Below, one piece after another: positions 28,357 to 37,444 of a stretch of DNA of 64,000 bases. Every line of letters begins with the position of its first letter. Within the stretch, counting starts at the first letter, position 1. Made by a program: the position numbers and the translations under genes. This DNA is from Desulfuromonadales bacterium. Lineage in GTDB: Bacteria > Desulfobacterota > Desulfuromonadia > Desulfuromonadales > Syntrophotaleaceae. The notes under the pieces were generated by a model. The model saw only the letters and a list, made by a program, of their open reading frames with translations. It was not told the origin of the DNA and searched no databases. The stretch spans positions 30,621-94,620 of the forward strand of contig JASKKK010000002.1 in the NCBI GenBank assembly GCA_030154185.1, in the 5' to 3' direction.

Positions 28357-29028
28357 TTATTCAAATTCATATCCAAATATTTCAAAGTCTTTTTCATAAA
28401 GATAATTGATCTTATCAAGAACTTCTCTCGAAAATAATGCCCTCTCCTTATCAGATGATTCATAGTCGGTTTTGTTTAATTTTGGTAAATCTTCCTTTAT
28501 ATTTAAATTTTTACATACGATAGAAAAATCGTCATGAAGGTTTTCAAATCGACCACAAAAATCAACCATCAAATCATACTTATAATTACAAACGAACGCA
28601 TACTGAGGTTTCAATAAAGACATTTGATGAATCAGGTCTTTGTCCAAAAATTCAAGAATAAATTCATCGAATGTTGAAAACCTGTCCACAATAATATTTT
28701 GCAATTCAAGATCGGCTTTCCCATTACCGCCGGTTTTAAGGTATTGATAAACAGATCTTAGCCTTGTATATGGGTTTCTCACGAAACAAAACTTATAATA
28801 GTATTTAAATTTTTTCCTGGAAGCCTGATAAAAAATATTATAGCTACAATGATCTCGATTGATCTTTTTTCCAGCCAAGACCTTGAGAACACTTGTTCCA
28901 GCCGCTTTGGGAATATGAATAAAAATGCATCGATGATGATCCATATAACTTCTATAGGGATAATCGTTGAATTTTTCACGCCATAATAAAAATCTTTCAA
29001 ACACACGATTTTTAAAGATATTTGTCAT
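28357..29028 (-). CDS. Sulfotransferase family 2-like protein, AT-rich
   Basis: A 223-residue PAPS-dependent sulfotransferase candidate. The 5'-phosphosulfate loop reads CIFIHIPKAAGTSVLK near residue 34, and the 3'-phosphate site reads FVRNPYTRLRSVYQYL. The family includes carbohydrate sulfotransferases, so a sugar in the LPS core or a surface polysaccharide is the likely target. The gene is visibly far richer in A and T, with many AAT, AAA and TTT codons, than every neighbour, which points to recent acquisition. It has an AGAGG ribosome site and lies 21 bases after the GT4 gene, in register with the locus. Confidence 0.78.
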   Translation of the reverse strand: MTNIFKNRVFERFLLWREKFNDYPYRSYMDHHRCIFIHIPKAAGTSVLKVLAGKKINRDHCSYNIFYQASRKKFKYYYKFCFVRNPYTRLRSVYQYLKTGGNGKADLELQNIIVDRFSTFDEFILEFLDKDLIHQMSLLKPQYAFVCNYKYDLMVDFCGRFENLHDDFSIVCKNLNIKEDLPKLNKTDYESSDKERALFSREVLDKINYLYEKDFEIFGYEFE

Positions 29029-29049
29029 GCAACCTCTTGGATCTCCGAG

Positions 29050-30219
29050 CTACCTTCCGAAAACATCGCCGGACAACGTATTTTCCCCAGATTTTTCCTT
29101 TGCCATTCTTTCAATAATATCTGCAGCAACCTGGGGGCGGTGGTAAAGATCGGTGGTGTCCGCATACCGCCATCCCCGTTGACCTAATTGTCCCCGCAAC
29201 TTCGAATCGTTGACGAGTCTGCGGAAAGCAAGATCAAAATGCGACTGGCACCAAGGGGTATCGGGAATAACCATACCTCCCCCGGCCTCGGCGACATGGT
29301 AGCTGAACCCGGCGCTTTGACTGACGATGACGGGAATACCGGCAACCAGCCCCTCCAGAATGGCATTGCCGGCTGTCTCACTTACTGCCGGATGAAGTAA
29401 AAAATCGGAGATGGCAAGCAACTCCGGCACGTCATCCCGGGCTCCCAGAAAACGTATCCGCTTTTCGACGTCCAATTTTCTGGCCAGTTTGATAAAAGGC
29501 TCCGGAACTCCCTGCCCGGCAATCCAGAGTTCAACCTTTTGTTGTTCTTCCGCAGGCAAGGCAGCCAGGGCGCGAATCGAGCGATCCACCCCCTTGCGGT
29601 AAAAGTCGGATCCAACCATCAACGCGACCAGGATATCGTCACTCACCCCCAGTCTTTTTCGCAAACGTCCTCGTTTCAGATTTGAACAGGCATTACGGAT
29701 ACTATTTTTGTCAATCCCCGGCGGCAGGGCATGAAAGCGAAAATCAGGCGTACCGTAATAATTCTGAAAAATGTTTTTTTCACGTTCGGAGATGTACATG
29801 ATATGGGTTGATGACGTTCTGGAAAAAACATCGTTTTCAAAAGAGGAGAGCACTCTATAACGCGGCATTAGTTTGATCAGCGGATTGTTTTTCGAGCTTA
29901 TCTCGTTCTTGTAGCAGACATCCCCGTTATAATAGAGATCCAGTCCTGGCATCCGCTTAAACCCCACCAGAAGATCGTGATTACGCGCTGAAATGCGCTG
30001 TTGGAGCTTGCCGGCAAATGAGGACATTCGCCTATGATTCGTCCAGCCCCTGGCAGGCAATACTTCAAGTTTGGCCCCCGGCAAAAGATCTCCCTTCCAG
30101 AAATAGCAATAGAGAGTGAGGTCGTGCCCCCGCCTTAAAACCTCTAACGCTATATTGCGCAAGCTTTTTTCCAATCCACCGAAAGGGTAGTAAAAAAATG
30201 TTGCAAAACCGATATCCAT
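29050..30219 (-). CDS. WaaG-like GT4 glycosyltransferase
   Basis: A 389-residue GT-B enzyme. The start MDIGFATFFYYPFGGLEKSLRNIA resembles WaaG, the LPS core glucosyltransferase that adds the first glucose to heptose II. Later motifs are LMVGSDFYRKGVDRSIRALA and HPAVSETAGNAILEGLVAGIPVI, the donor-binding EX7E region. I use the ATG at 30219, preceded by AGGAAG; the track entry is 36 residues too long. Ends in TAG. Core assembly is likely from the neighbours; the exact sugar is unknown. Confidence 0.8.
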   Translation of the reverse strand: MDIGFATFFYYPFGGLEKSLRNIALEVLRRGHDLTLYCYFWKGDLLPGAKLEVLPARGWTNHRRMSSFAGKLQQRISARNHDLLVGFKRMPGLDLYYNGDVCYKNEISSKNNPLIKLMPRYRVLSSFENDVFSRTSSTHIMYISEREKNIFQNYYGTPDFRFHALPPGIDKNSIRNACSNLKRGRLRKRLGVSDDILVALMVGSDFYRKGVDRSIRALAALPAEEQQKVELWIAGQGVPEPFIKLARKLDVEKRIRFLGARDDVPELLAISDFLLHPAVSETAGNAILEGLVAGIPVIVSQSAGFSYHVAEAGGGMVIPDTPWCQSHFDLAFRRLVNDSKLRGQLGQRGWRYADTTDLYHRPQVAADIIERMAKEKSGENTLSGDVFGR

Positions 30220-30323
30220 GTAAGACTTCCTGTAACTACCAATAAAATACGGCGCTTGATGATTGCAATTCCGTTTTTTTGTCAACCGGCCCTGCTCCCG
30301 TTCTGTGTCAGGCACGGACTCAT

Positions 30324-30344
30324 ACATTCCGCCTGCCGGAATGT
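30324..30344. repeat. Hairpin in the gap between gmhA and the WaaG-like gene
   Basis: ACATTCCG and CGGAATGT pair perfectly around CCTGC. It lies in the 209-base gap 30220-30428, which otherwise shows no gene. There is no T-run, so it is a weak terminator at best and may be a REP-like palindrome. Confidence 0.45.
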
Positions 30345-30428
30345 CCCTGGCTCCTTGGTAGCAGGTCTAAAAAAACAACGCGCTACGGAACAAAACCGGC
30401 ATACCATCACCAAATACCCTTCCGGTTG

Positions 30429-31007
30429 TCAGGAAGGCGTGAACAGTTCCTTCTCCAACATATCGCACAGCAGATGCAAAACCGCACCATGAACAGTCTG
30501 AATAAAAGGCGTATGCTGCTCGGGTACGGTCAGTTCGATATCCACAACGGCCGCGATATTACCGCCGTCGCGTCCCAACAAGCCGATGGTTTTGCAACCT
30601 ATTTCGTTGGCTGTGGTCAGGGCATGAAAGACATTGTTCGACATGCCGCTGGTGGATATGCCGATAACGACATCTCCGGCGACGGCCAGGGCCTCGACCT
30701 GTCGTTTAAAGATTTCATCGAATCCGTAATCGTTGCCTACGGCAGTCAAAATCGATGTGTCGGTGGTCAGGGCGACGGCCGGCAGAGCCTTGCGTTCCAT
30801 CAGGAACCGCCCCACAAGTTCCGCCGCGAAATGCTGGGCATCGGCGGCAGAACCGCCGTTGCCCATGATCAGTACCTTGCCGCCGGTGTGCATAGCATCG
30901 GCCATAAGCTGAACACACTGGCGGATGGCGTCACAATGATCGTTCCCGAACCGATCCATGATTTCGCACAATTGCTTAAAAGATGTCTTGATAGCATGTA
31001 TCGTCAC
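30429..31007 (-). CDS. gmhA: Sedoheptulose 7-phosphate isomerase
   Basis: GmhA converts sedoheptulose 7-phosphate to D-glycero-D-manno-heptose 7-phosphate, the first ADP-heptose step. The SIS-domain motifs are GGKVLIMGNGGSAADAQHFAAELVGRF and VIGISTSGMSNNV; TPFIQTVHGAVLHLLCD carries C-terminal zinc-site residues. The AGGAGG site lies inside the track ORF, six bases before a GTG at 31007, so GTG is the real start. The product is 192 residues. The WaaG-like gene follows downstream. Confidence 0.95.
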   Translation of the reverse strand: MTIHAIKTSFKQLCEIMDRFGNDHCDAIRQCVQLMADAMHTGGKVLIMGNGGSAADAQHFAAELVGRFLMERKALPAVALTTDTSILTAVGNDYGFDEIFKRQVEALAVAGDVVIGISTSGMSNNVFHALTTANEIGCKTIGLLGRDGGNIAAVVDIELTVPEQHTPFIQTVHGAVLHLLCDMLEKELFTPS

Positions 31008-31018
31008 CAGAATCCTCC

Positions 31019-31777
31019 TCAATTCAAATTCAAGGTCCGCTGCCAGTGCCGGCGAAACAGCCTTGCGTATTCTTCATCAGCGCCGTTACGTTTCAGCTCT
31101 CGCAGAAAATGACCGATATCCCGTTCCGCACGAGCCGCGGTCAGACGCCGGTAGCGCCGAACGCCGTCCAGGTCGACAAACCAGAACCGCAGTTCTTCGG
31201 CCTGTTCTTTTCCGACCAGGATATTACGCCAGTTGCTATCCCCGTGAACAATGCCGGAGCGATGCAAGATCCCCATCAATCGGCCGAGCCGCTGCATATA
31301 GAGACGTTTGCGGTCCGCATCGAGGTCCGGCCACAGATCGAACAGAGAACGGCTTCCATCCAGAAACGGGCAGATCAGGTAACTACGGCCAAGCATGCGG
31401 CCATGCCGCTCTTCCAGGCAGATCAAAGGTTTGGGCGTGGGTACTCCCGAGTTCAGCAGCCAGCGACCTGCGCGCATGGCCCGCCTCCCCCGGGAAAGCC
31501 GAAACATATTCTTGATGCGATAAAGCCGTCCCTGGCAATTATAGCGTTTGAGAAAAAACCATTTCCCTTTCACCAGAACCTTGGCAAGGTCCCGTGGATT
31601 GCCGGAACGCCCGGAACTGACCGGTTCCCCCCGTTCGAAGAGATCGTCCGGATCCGGCTGCAGAAACTCCCTCACGATATCTTTTGATACCTCCGCGTCG
31701 TAATAGCAGCGAAAAGCGCCGCTGCGTTCGAAGACGACCGGTCCGGTTTCGAAGGATTGTGCCCGTCGGTTGTTCAC
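31019..31777 (-). CDS. LPS core kinase-like protein (InaA/WaaP superfamily)
   Basis: About 252 residues of a small protein-kinase-like fold. A VAIK-type Lys is in GKWFFLKRYN, the catalytic loop is HRSGIVHGDSNWRNILV, and the metal-binding motif is FVDLDGVRR. These features match kinases that phosphorylate LPS core heptose or Kdo. I choose a GTG at 31777 that overlaps the stop of the upstream kinase as GTGA and has a G-rich ribosome site; the track start 23 codons earlier lacks one. It precedes gmhA by 11 bases. Confidence 0.82.
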   Translation of the reverse strand: MNNRRAQSFETGPVVFERSGAFRCYYDAEVSKDIVREFLQPDPDDLFERGEPVSSGRSGNPRDLAKVLVKGKWFFLKRYNCQGRLYRIKNMFRLSRGRRAMRAGRWLLNSGVPTPKPLICLEERHGRMLGRSYLICPFLDGSRSLFDLWPDLDADRKRLYMQRLGRLMGILHRSGIVHGDSNWRNILVGKEQAEELRFWFVDLDGVRRYRRLTAARAERDIGHFLRELKRNGADEEYARLFRRHWQRTLNLN

Positions 31778-33174
31778 CAGTAGTAGGCCCCCCTGCGCCA
31801 GCCCCGCATAAAACTCTCCAAATGTTTCCCCGACAATTGGGAACATTTGAAATCACGACAAAATCGCCGCAGGTCTTTGTTTATCCGACCGGTGCGCACC
31901 CTTCGACTGATGCGGCTGCCGTCGAAATCGACCAGCGAAATATGAAAAGGCTTCCGAGGATAAATCAGGATATTATCCCACTTCAAGTCTCCGTGCGAGA
32001 ACCCGGAAACGTGCATATTGCCGATCACTTCTCCGAAACGGGAAAGGCAAGACGCGATCTTGGCATCGGACATCGATTCAATATGCCACAACCGCTGCCG
32101 CTTTTCGAAAAAATCCATCAGAATGTAGGATCGCCGCACCATTCCAAAGACCTTTTCTTCCAGGCAGAGGATGGGTCTTGGGATGGGCAGATTCCTCAAC
32201 ACGCCTCCGCGACTAACCAGCCAGGTGCGCCTGGCGCGGGACAGCCGTCCCAGGCGCACAAGACCGTATCCCAGGCTGCGACGGTTATACCGCTTGAGAA
32301 AATACCGGCGCCCCGCCAGCACGACCTGACCGGCATGGGTTCGACTGCCGGGCTTGTAGATGACGGCACCTTCAAAGGCACGATCCGGATCGGGAAGCAG
32401 CTCATGCAGAGCCGTCTGTGCTTCCGCACTGCGAAGACGCAGCACAGAGAAGCCCTGGCGTTTTTCGCTGACGTAATCGGAATTGCTTTTGAGAGAGCGT
32501 CTGGCCAGCCGCCACCAGATACGCCGGCATTGTTTCAAACCCCGCGCCGCAAATCGCCGCATCCATCGGCGACGCTCCCCGACGTCTGAATCGCACAGAT
32601 ATGCAGTCAGGAAACGCCACCGCTGGGCTTTGCCGGTCAGCCCATGCACCATGGCATACAGACCGCTCAGGGAGACAAGCTGTTGTCGGGCGGACAGAGG
32701 GGCCTTTTTAACGGTAAAAGGATAACGACCGAAAAGGCCGAAAAAAAACTCGGATTCTTCGAAATTTACCAGAAGATCATCGTATAACCGGTGATCGGTG
32801 GCAATACCGGCGTCGTGCAATCGGCGTAAAAACCGCCCCAGGGAGACAGTAAAACGGCACTTCTGGGCCTGGGACAACTGCCGGTAGCCGCCATTTATAA
32901 AGGATTTGAAAGTTTTGGCAGAATCGATGCTGCGCGTTCGCATAACGATGCGAGAGCCAAGTCCCCCGGCGTTTTGAACGCCCACGGCTGCAACGCCCCA
33001 GGCAGGACATCCGCAGGTTTCGAGTCGTTGGAGCAATCGCCCCCTTCGCCGAGCGGAACGAGGGAAGAAACGTGCCAGCCGGGTTTGATCAATATACTCG
33101 CAGTCCCCCGCAACGGTGGCATCACTGCTCCGATAAAACCATGAAATTTCATATGTTTTTTTGGAAAAAAACAT
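31774..33174 (-). CDS. Tandem pseudokinase-kinase of the InaA/WaaP superfamily
   Basis: A 466-residue protein with two related kinase-like domains. The C-terminal half is complete: RRYFLKRYN near 277, GFSHGDLKWDNILI near 394 and LVDFDGSR near 414. The N-terminal half aligns by pattern (GRFLRRLHDAGIATDHRLYDDLLV near 113-136) but the catalytic HGD and Asn are replaced and the DFG-like motif is absent, so it looks like a pseudokinase lacking most of the N-lobe. The start at 33174 has only a distant ribosome site. The stop overlaps the next kinase gene. Substrate, probably LPS core sugar, is inferred. Confidence 0.75.
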   Translation of the reverse strand: MFFSKKTYEISWFYRSSDATVAGDCEYIDQTRLARFFPRSARRRGRLLQRLETCGCPAWGVAAVGVQNAGGLGSRIVMRTRSIDSAKTFKSFINGGYRQLSQAQKCRFTVSLGRFLRRLHDAGIATDHRLYDDLLVNFEESEFFFGLFGRYPFTVKKAPLSARQQLVSLSGLYAMVHGLTGKAQRWRFLTAYLCDSDVGERRRWMRRFAARGLKQCRRIWWRLARRSLKSNSDYVSEKRQGFSVLRLRSAEAQTALHELLPDPDRAFEGAVIYKPGSRTHAGQVVLAGRRYFLKRYNRRSLGYGLVRLGRLSRARRTWLVSRGGVLRNLPIPRPILCLEEKVFGMVRRSYILMDFFEKRQRLWHIESMSDAKIASCLSRFGEVIGNMHVSGFSHGDLKWDNILIYPRKPFHISLVDFDGSRISRRVRTGRINKDLRRFCRDFKCSQLSGKHLESFMRGWRRGAYYW

Positions 33175-33280
33175 GAAAGACTATAATTCCCTCTCGCCGA
33201 CACCATCCGGAACATAACGGCAGTTCGTCACAGGATGACATTGGCCCGCATCAACCATCTGTCGATCACTATCACCAACG

Positions 33281-34177
33281 TCACTTGCCGAGAGAACGTA
33301 AATATTTAATCAGATAGGACAGCTTGAAAAGATGCCCCGGGCAAGCCTTCAAAGCCCGCGCATAATAACTGCGAGCACGTGCATAATTGCCATGCAGGTA
33401 GTGGGCTCGACACAGTCGCAGGCAGCGGTTGGCCAGATAACCGGAACGAAGCTTCATCTGCTCGGCGGTCAGGCGCGTGCCATCGAACAGATAATCGACG
33501 GAACGCAGACCGGTTTCCTCGATGCGCGCCATATTCCCCCGCAGACTGGCGGGATGCCGGATCTTTTCCACCAGCACCCGACTGACCGCTACCGTTTCAC
33601 ACCGTGCAATCAGGTGCCCGAACAGGACTACATCCTCGTTGATATGAATGCCCTCGGGAAATCTGAGATTGCCCAGCGCGGTCTTTCGAACCGCCACGGC
33701 ACCGGTAGTCAGGGTTTTCAATTCCTTTTGCAGATACCGTTTGAAATTTTCTGTGCGATCCGCTCCCAGAAGGCCTGGAATCTTGTCGGTACCCGTGCCG
33801 TTTTGCGCAACCGACCGATATCCGCCGAAAAACAATTCCCCTTGTCTGTGTCGCTCGATGGCGCTTTGCATGTGGGCGAACGCGCCGGGAATCAGACGAT
33901 CATCGGAGTCGAGAAACCAGACGAACTCTCCCTTCGCCTCGTCAATACCGCGGTTGCGCGCTGCAGCCGGTCCCTGATTTTCCTGATACAGGTAACGCAG
34001 GCGTCCGGCAGGAAGCTGTTGAACAAACCTTTCGGCCACCGACCGCGTATCATCCGTGGACCCGTCGTCGACGAGAATGATTTCGTAGTCCTCCCCGTGC
34101 TGGCAAAGAATGGATTGCAGGCACTGTTCGATAAAGCGGCCGTAATTGTAGGTAGGTACGACAACGGACCATTGCAT
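33281..34177 (-). CDS. GT2-family glycosyltransferase
   Basis: A 298-residue GT-A enzyme. WSVVVPTYNYGRFIEQCLQSIL opens the protein, DYEIILVDDGSTDDT follows, and FVWFLDSDDRLIPGAF contains the DxD-like metal site. The C-terminal 60 residues are basic and lack membrane spans. AGGAAT precedes the ATG. It lies within the LPS core block, so it probably adds a core or O-antigen sugar; specificity cannot be read from sequence. Confidence 0.9.
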   Translation of the reverse strand: MQWSVVVPTYNYGRFIEQCLQSILCQHGEDYEIILVDDGSTDDTRSVAERFVQQLPAGRLRYLYQENQGPAAARNRGIDEAKGEFVWFLDSDDRLIPGAFAHMQSAIERHRQGELFFGGYRSVAQNGTGTDKIPGLLGADRTENFKRYLQKELKTLTTGAVAVRKTALGNLRFPEGIHINEDVVLFGHLIARCETVAVSRVLVEKIRHPASLRGNMARIEETGLRSVDYLFDGTRLTAEQMKLRSGYLANRCLRLCRAHYLHGNYARARSYYARALKACPGHLFKLSYLIKYLRSLGK

Positions 34178-34276
34178 GGCGGCATTCCTTTATCTGCTCG
34201 CGTCGCAAAAGCTCGCCAATGGCTGCGTTGTTGCAATTGACGGTTTTTGCGAAAGCATTTTTGTTTGGGACGGAGG

Positions 34277-35536
34277 CTAATGCGGCAGCAGCGCTTGTAC
34301 CAGAGACTGCTCGACGGCCGCGGCTCGTGCCCGGATGCGGCTTGAAACAGCCTGCCGATAAGAATCCTTCTGCAGTAAAGCAACCAGCTGCTCAAGCCGC
34401 TTACGGCGCCAGCTTCGGTCTGCAAGCTCTTCGATGTATACGTAGTATTCCATAGCGTCATGCATACCGTAGAAAACCTGACGCTTATCTCTCCAGGCAA
34501 AGGCATTGCCGCTGTTGATATTGTCGGGCTGCCGAACCAGCGCCTGGCCGAGGCACACGGCCGGCACCCCCAAACGCCAGGCATTCACGCAGACATGATA
34601 GGTGTCGGAAATCACGACCTCGCAATGACCGAGCATACGTTGCAGATCGCCAAGAGTTGGTGGGGTCGGATCCTCACGGATCTCCATCCCGGAGAATCGC
34701 CGTCCAACCTTTTTTTTCATACGGCCGAAACCTTTGCTGAGCCCCCAGGGAATCCAATGCCCCTTTATGCCGAGCCGGCGACAGAGATCGCGGGCAAAAC
34801 GTGCCATGATGGCGGGATTGCATTTGTTGCACCCGAAAAAGATTCCGGCATGCCCTTTTCCGCCCCCGACGTGATCATAGCAGCTGTTATAGGGAAGCTG
34901 CTCCAGATCCTCGGATGTCAGAAGCAGGGAACCGTCGCATCCAAGGTAGCTGAACTCATAATCGTTGCGCAATTCACTCACCCGCGCAGCCGAATAGACG
35001 TCCCTCATCCATACTTTTCCCACCTTTTGAAAGAACTGCTGCACCTGCGACGCATAACTGCCGTCGGCATAGTGACCCACCCGGTTGAACAGCAGATTGC
35101 CGCCGAAAGCCAAAACTTTGGGCCAGATTTCCGCCGGAGCGTTGCGCAGAAAATAGTGATCCCGCACCCGGTCGAGTGCTTCTTCGGAACTGCCGGCCAG
35201 ACCGATCTTTACCAGACGCCGGGCGGCGGCCTCATGATAATCGGCGGCATGAAGAAAATCGCCCCAGAACACGATGCGATCGCTGGCCAAAATATCCTCG
35301 AGACCGTGACGGAAATTCCGATATTCGAAAGGCAGGCTTTGTCTTGTTCGAATCTCCCTTTCCAGACCTGTCCGGGCACGGCTGTGCAGTTCGTCGTGGG
35401 TATACAGTTGGTAATAGGTTACCTGCTCGGCAAAACCGTACCGTCGGCTTAAGGCATAAAAAGCAAAATCGACGCTGGCCATGCCGGGATTCGGTTTGGG
35501 AGCGGGCGCACAGATAACGCTTATTTTACGGCTCAT
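34277..35536 (-). CDS. Polysaccharide pyruvyltransferase-like protein
   Basis: About 419 residues. The C-terminal region CEVVISDTYHVCVNAWRLGVPAVCLG resembles the family signature of CsaB/WcaK-type pyruvyltransferases, and ASDRIVFWGDFLHAADYHEA fits the N-terminal part. An unusual GIFFGCNKCNP segment near residue 250 brings two cysteines together. I use the ATG at 35536 with GGAAGAG upstream. If the family call is right, it would add ketal pyruvate to a surface sugar; a related glycosyltransferase-like role is possible. Confidence 0.6.
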   Translation of the reverse strand: MSRKISVICAPAPKPNPGMASVDFAFYALSRRYGFAEQVTYYQLYTHDELHSRARTGLEREIRTRQSLPFEYRNFRHGLEDILASDRIVFWGDFLHAADYHEAAARRLVKIGLAGSSEEALDRVRDHYFLRNAPAEIWPKVLAFGGNLLFNRVGHYADGSYASQVQQFFQKVGKVWMRDVYSAARVSELRNDYEFSYLGCDGSLLLTSEDLEQLPYNSCYDHVGGGKGHAGIFFGCNKCNPAIMARFARDLCRRLGIKGHWIPWGLSKGFGRMKKKVGRRFSGMEIREDPTPPTLGDLQRMLGHCEVVISDTYHVCVNAWRLGVPAVCLGQALVRQPDNINSGNAFAWRDKRQVFYGMHDAMEYYVYIEELADRSWRRKRLEQLVALLQKDSYRQAVSSRIRARAAAVEQSLVQALLPH

Positions 35537-35561
35537 GGCTCTTCCGGGAAAGTCATGGTCA

Positions 35562-36398
35562 TCAGGGTAGTTCACCACGTCGGCGCCTTCGCGCCAGCAA
35601 CTTGACGTCGTGACGGGCTATTCGGGCTGTTTTGGCCAGAACCGCCTTGACCAGACGCTTGTTGGCGGGAGTCAGGGAGGAATGGCCTAAATATGCGTGC
35701 AGAAATCGCAGACGGTCGGTTCGGCTCAGACAGGCAAGACGGCCGGCGGCATAGTTCAGTTGAGCGAGATCCTTGATGCGGAAATGGCCGGCACGCAAGG
35801 GACGATGCAGAACCCGCTGCAGATCGATAAGGTGAAGCACATCCTGCGGGTCGAGAAAAAAGTGACTTAAATAAAAATCCTGATGGAAAAGTCCCTGACC
35901 ATGCAAACACCCGGCAAGGTGCCCCAGTTGCCGGAGAATGCCTCGCTTGCGATCTCGTTTAAAATTCGACAAGGGGCCGGAAAAATCCCTGCGCAGCACC
36001 TGATCGAGCGGTTCGCACTGGTACAGTTCTTCCGTCATGCTGAAAGAACGGGTCTCGATACCCAGTAAAGGCCGTTCTCCAAAAGCGATGGGGGTCAGGG
36101 TCGGCACGCCGACGGACCGCACCCGTGCGATATTGTGCCACTCCCGCAGAGCTCCGCGAACGGGCGGACGCAGGCGCGAAAGCCCCTTGAAAAATTCGAC
36201 CCAATGAAACCGGTTGCGCTTGAGGTAAAATGCACGACTGCCGATGGTTAAGCGCACGGTAGATCGCCCCCGCTTATGGCAGATCCGCGTACCTTCGGCA
36301 TATGCCATAAAATCTGCGAAAGTGCGAAGTCCGGCTGCTTCGAGCAGAGGCTTGGCCTCTTCGACTATTTCCACTCTGCCAGCGCCCAAATTCATCAT
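35562..36398 (-). CDS. WaaP-like LPS core heptose kinase
   Basis: About 278 residues. AFYLKRNRFHWVEFFKGLSRL, REWHNIARVRSVGVPTLTPIAFGE and LFHQDFYLSHFFLD match WaaP (RfaP), where the corresponding HxDCYxxHF loop is catalytic; LHLIDLQRVLHRP is the metal-binding segment. WaaP phosphorylates heptose I of the inner core. The start overlaps the waaC stop (ATGATGA context, ATG at 36398 or 36395), so it is probably coupled to waaC, which agrees with the role. Confidence 0.82.
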   Translation of the reverse strand: MMNLGAGRVEIVEEAKPLLEAAGLRTFADFMAYAEGTRICHKRGRSTVRLTIGSRAFYLKRNRFHWVEFFKGLSRLRPPVRGALREWHNIARVRSVGVPTLTPIAFGERPLLGIETRSFSMTEELYQCEPLDQVLRRDFSGPLSNFKRDRKRGILRQLGHLAGCLHGQGLFHQDFYLSHFFLDPQDVLHLIDLQRVLHRPLRAGHFRIKDLAQLNYAAGRLACLSRTDRLRFLHAYLGHSSLTPANKRLVKAVLAKTARIARHDVKLLARRRRRGELP

Positions 36399-37444
36399 CG
36401 CCTTTTTCCCATAAGTTGCGCCCTGGCGGCCTCCAATACCTGTTCTACGGTAATACTGTGACCGCACTCGGCATCTCTGGAACAGGATTTCTGCAGACAC
36501 GGAGAACAGTCCAGAGGACTCTGCAAGCGGATGTGCAACGCACCGCGAGGGCCATTGCGGGAGCCGTCGGTAACCCGGAAAATCGATACGGTGGGAGTCT
36601 CCAAGGCTGCCGCGATATGGATGGGACCGGTATCCCCGCCGATGACCAGATCGGCTCTTTCCAGCAACGCAGCCAGCTCCTGCAGCGTACCGCGCGGCCA
36701 GATTACGGCCTGTCCGCCGGTAGCCCGCGAGATTTCCTCGGCGGCGCGGCGTTCCGATTCATTGCCCCATATCAACACGGGACGCAGCCGATCTTCCCGA
36801 CAAAGCTTTCGAGCCAGGGCCTGCCACGAATCGAGCGGCCATAATTTGGTCTGCCAGGTCGTTCCGTATTGCAGAACCACCAGCGAACGTCCGTTAATGC
36901 CGAGCTCGTTCAGCTGCTTCTCGACAGCAGTGCGGGCCTTGGGTAAAACGTGCATCGGACCTGCCAGGGGCCGCTCGCTTCCCATGGGAAAAGCCTCGCG
37001 CGCCACGGCCAGAGAGCGCTCGCTGATGTGGTGATCCGCAGCGGTGAGTTGAACCTTGCGATTGGTAGCCAGCAGATTAGGCCATTCCCGTACCCCGCTG
37101 GAGGAAAAACCGTAGCGTAGCGGCGCACCGCACAAGCGGGTGAAAAGGCCGCTTTTGCAGTTTCCCTGAAGATCAAGAACCACGTCGTATCGCTCGTTGC
37201 GCAATTCCCTCAATACTTCTTTTACGCCGGCGAAAACAGCGCGCCAACCTTCCCGTCGCCAGCGTTTCAGCCCCAGGCGATGCACCCTGCGCAAACCCGG
37301 ATGGCCCTCGATCAACGGCGCAAATCCTTCTTCGACCAACCAGTCGATTTTGGCCTGGGGATGAGCGCTTTTTAGATAGGCCAGTGCGGGCAAGGCATGC
37401 ACCACATCGCCCAGCGCACTGATTTTAACGATCAGCACCCTCAT
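36395..37444 (-). CDS. waaC: LPS heptosyltransferase I
   Basis: WaaC adds the first heptose to Kdo. GT9-family features are MRVLIVKISALGDVVHALPALAYLK, YDVVLDLQGNCKSGLFTRL, VVLQYGTTWQTKLWP and the donor site LVIGGDTGPIHIAAALETPTVSIF. The ATG at 37444 overlaps the waaF stop as ATGA. The product is 349 residues; the track ORF is 49 residues too long. A cysteine-containing C-terminal segment (CSPCLQKSC) is shared with waaF. Confidence 0.93.
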   Translation of the reverse strand: MRVLIVKISALGDVVHALPALAYLKSAHPQAKIDWLVEEGFAPLIEGHPGLRRVHRLGLKRWRREGWRAVFAGVKEVLRELRNERYDVVLDLQGNCKSGLFTRLCGAPLRYGFSSSGVREWPNLLATNRKVQLTAADHHISERSLAVAREAFPMGSERPLAGPMHVLPKARTAVEKQLNELGINGRSLVVLQYGTTWQTKLWPLDSWQALARKLCREDRLRPVLIWGNESERRAAEEISRATGGQAVIWPRGTLQELAALLERADLVIGGDTGPIHIAAALETPTVSIFRVTDGSRNGPRGALHIRLQSPLDCSPCLQKSCSRDAECGHSITVEQVLEAARAQLMGKRR

